This document shows positions 6,474 through 6,726 of a DNA stretch of 6,726 nucleotides, piece after piece (the first letter of the stretch is position 1; each line of letters begins with the position of its first letter). The notes beneath the pieces are model-generated. The model was not told the origin of the DNA, made no database searches, and saw only the letters and a list, made by a program, of their open reading frames with translations. The stretch is from Acholeplasmatales bacterium (GTDB taxonomy: Bacteria > Bacillota_I > Bacilli_A > Acholeplasmatales > Anaeroplasmataceae): NCBI GenBank assembly GCA_900770055.1, contig CAAGJD010000168.1, forward strand, positions 1 through 6,726. Reading direction: 5' to 3'. The position numbers and the translations under genes are program-made.

Positions 6474-6726
6474 ATGGCATCAAAAATTAGAAAAAATAAA
6501 GTAAAGTTCCATTGGACTAAAGAATTAATATTCTTAATTGTATTCGTTTTAGCAATTTTAGGTGTAACTATCGCACTTGCTCAACCTACTAAAGAGGCTA
6601 AGGCATTAGAAAAATATAATAACGCAATTTTACAATATAATTCTGAAAATAGTACAAGTTATAATACATTAACAGAGGATCATGTATTTAAAGAAATTTC
6701 TCATAATTCTTTAGCTAAAAAGAAAA
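6474..6726 (+). CDS. N-terminal part of a membrane-anchored protein of unknown function
   Basis: An open frame starts at ATG 6474 and runs off the window after 84 codons, so only the N-terminus is visible. The start is supported by AAAGGAG at 6458-6464, 9 bases upstream, and by a strong promoter. Residues 1-16 are basic (KIRKNKVKFHWTK). Residues 18-35 form one hydrophobic helix (LIFLIVFVLAILGVTIAL). The remainder is hydrophilic, rich in Asn, Lys, Glu and Tyr, and lacks a lipobox cysteine. This suggests a single-pass anchor with the N-terminus inside and the bulk outside the cell. I do not recognise the family. The last visible stretch, VFKEISHNSLAKKK, loosely resembles lead-ins found before membrane-tethered thioredoxin-like domains and in the FtsH extracytoplasmic segment; neither can be claimed from this fragment. 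It is transcribed divergently from glgA. Confidence 0.8.
   Translation, partial: MASKIRKNKVKFHWTKELIFLIVFVLAILGVTIALAQPTKEAKALEKYNNAILQYNSENSTSYNTLTEDHVFKEISHNSLAKKK

Overview
The window is AT-rich DNA from a low-GC Gram-positive-type bacterium. All five complete genes end in TAA, ribosome binding sites are strong and Bacillus-like (AGGAGG, GAGGTGAT), and promoters fit the TTGNNN-17-TATAAT pattern. Every tryptophan I checked is TGG and TGA is never read through, so the standard code applies, not the Mycoplasma code. The gene families (a CshB-type helicase, a DegV protein, a Firmicute-style Pol IV tail) fit Bacillota or Acholeplasma/RF39-like relatives. The exact lineage is an inference.

Layout. 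Positions 1-3522 hold three plus-strand genes: dinB (DNA polymerase IV), a CshB-like DEAD-box RNA helicase and a DegV-family fatty-acid-binding protein. The helicase stop and the degV start share one base, so those two are translationally coupled. A bidirectional hairpin terminator at 3521-3545 separates this group from a convergent minus-strand pair, glgA-glgC (6218 down to 3556). That pair encodes the two enzymes that make ADP-glucose and polymerise it into glycogen. A 255-bp divergent intergenic region (6219-6473) carries a very good minus-strand promoter for glgA and an equally good plus-strand promoter for a gene cut by the window edge. The partial gene encodes a small protein with one N-terminal membrane anchor, of unrecognised function.

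How the genes work together. GlgC and GlgA form the synthetic core of glycogen storage. The branching enzyme, phosphorylase and any GlgD subunit are absent from the window. The plus-strand trio joins DNA damage tolerance, RNA remodelling and lipid handling, and no shared pathway is obvious. I see no mobile element, CRISPR array, tRNA, rRNA, toxin-antitoxin or defence system. The window reads as ordinary core genome. Its less routine points are the divergent DegV active-site motifs, the DEVD helicase motif, the overlap of a Shine-Dalgarno with a poly-arginine tail, and repeated elements in the divergent promoter region.
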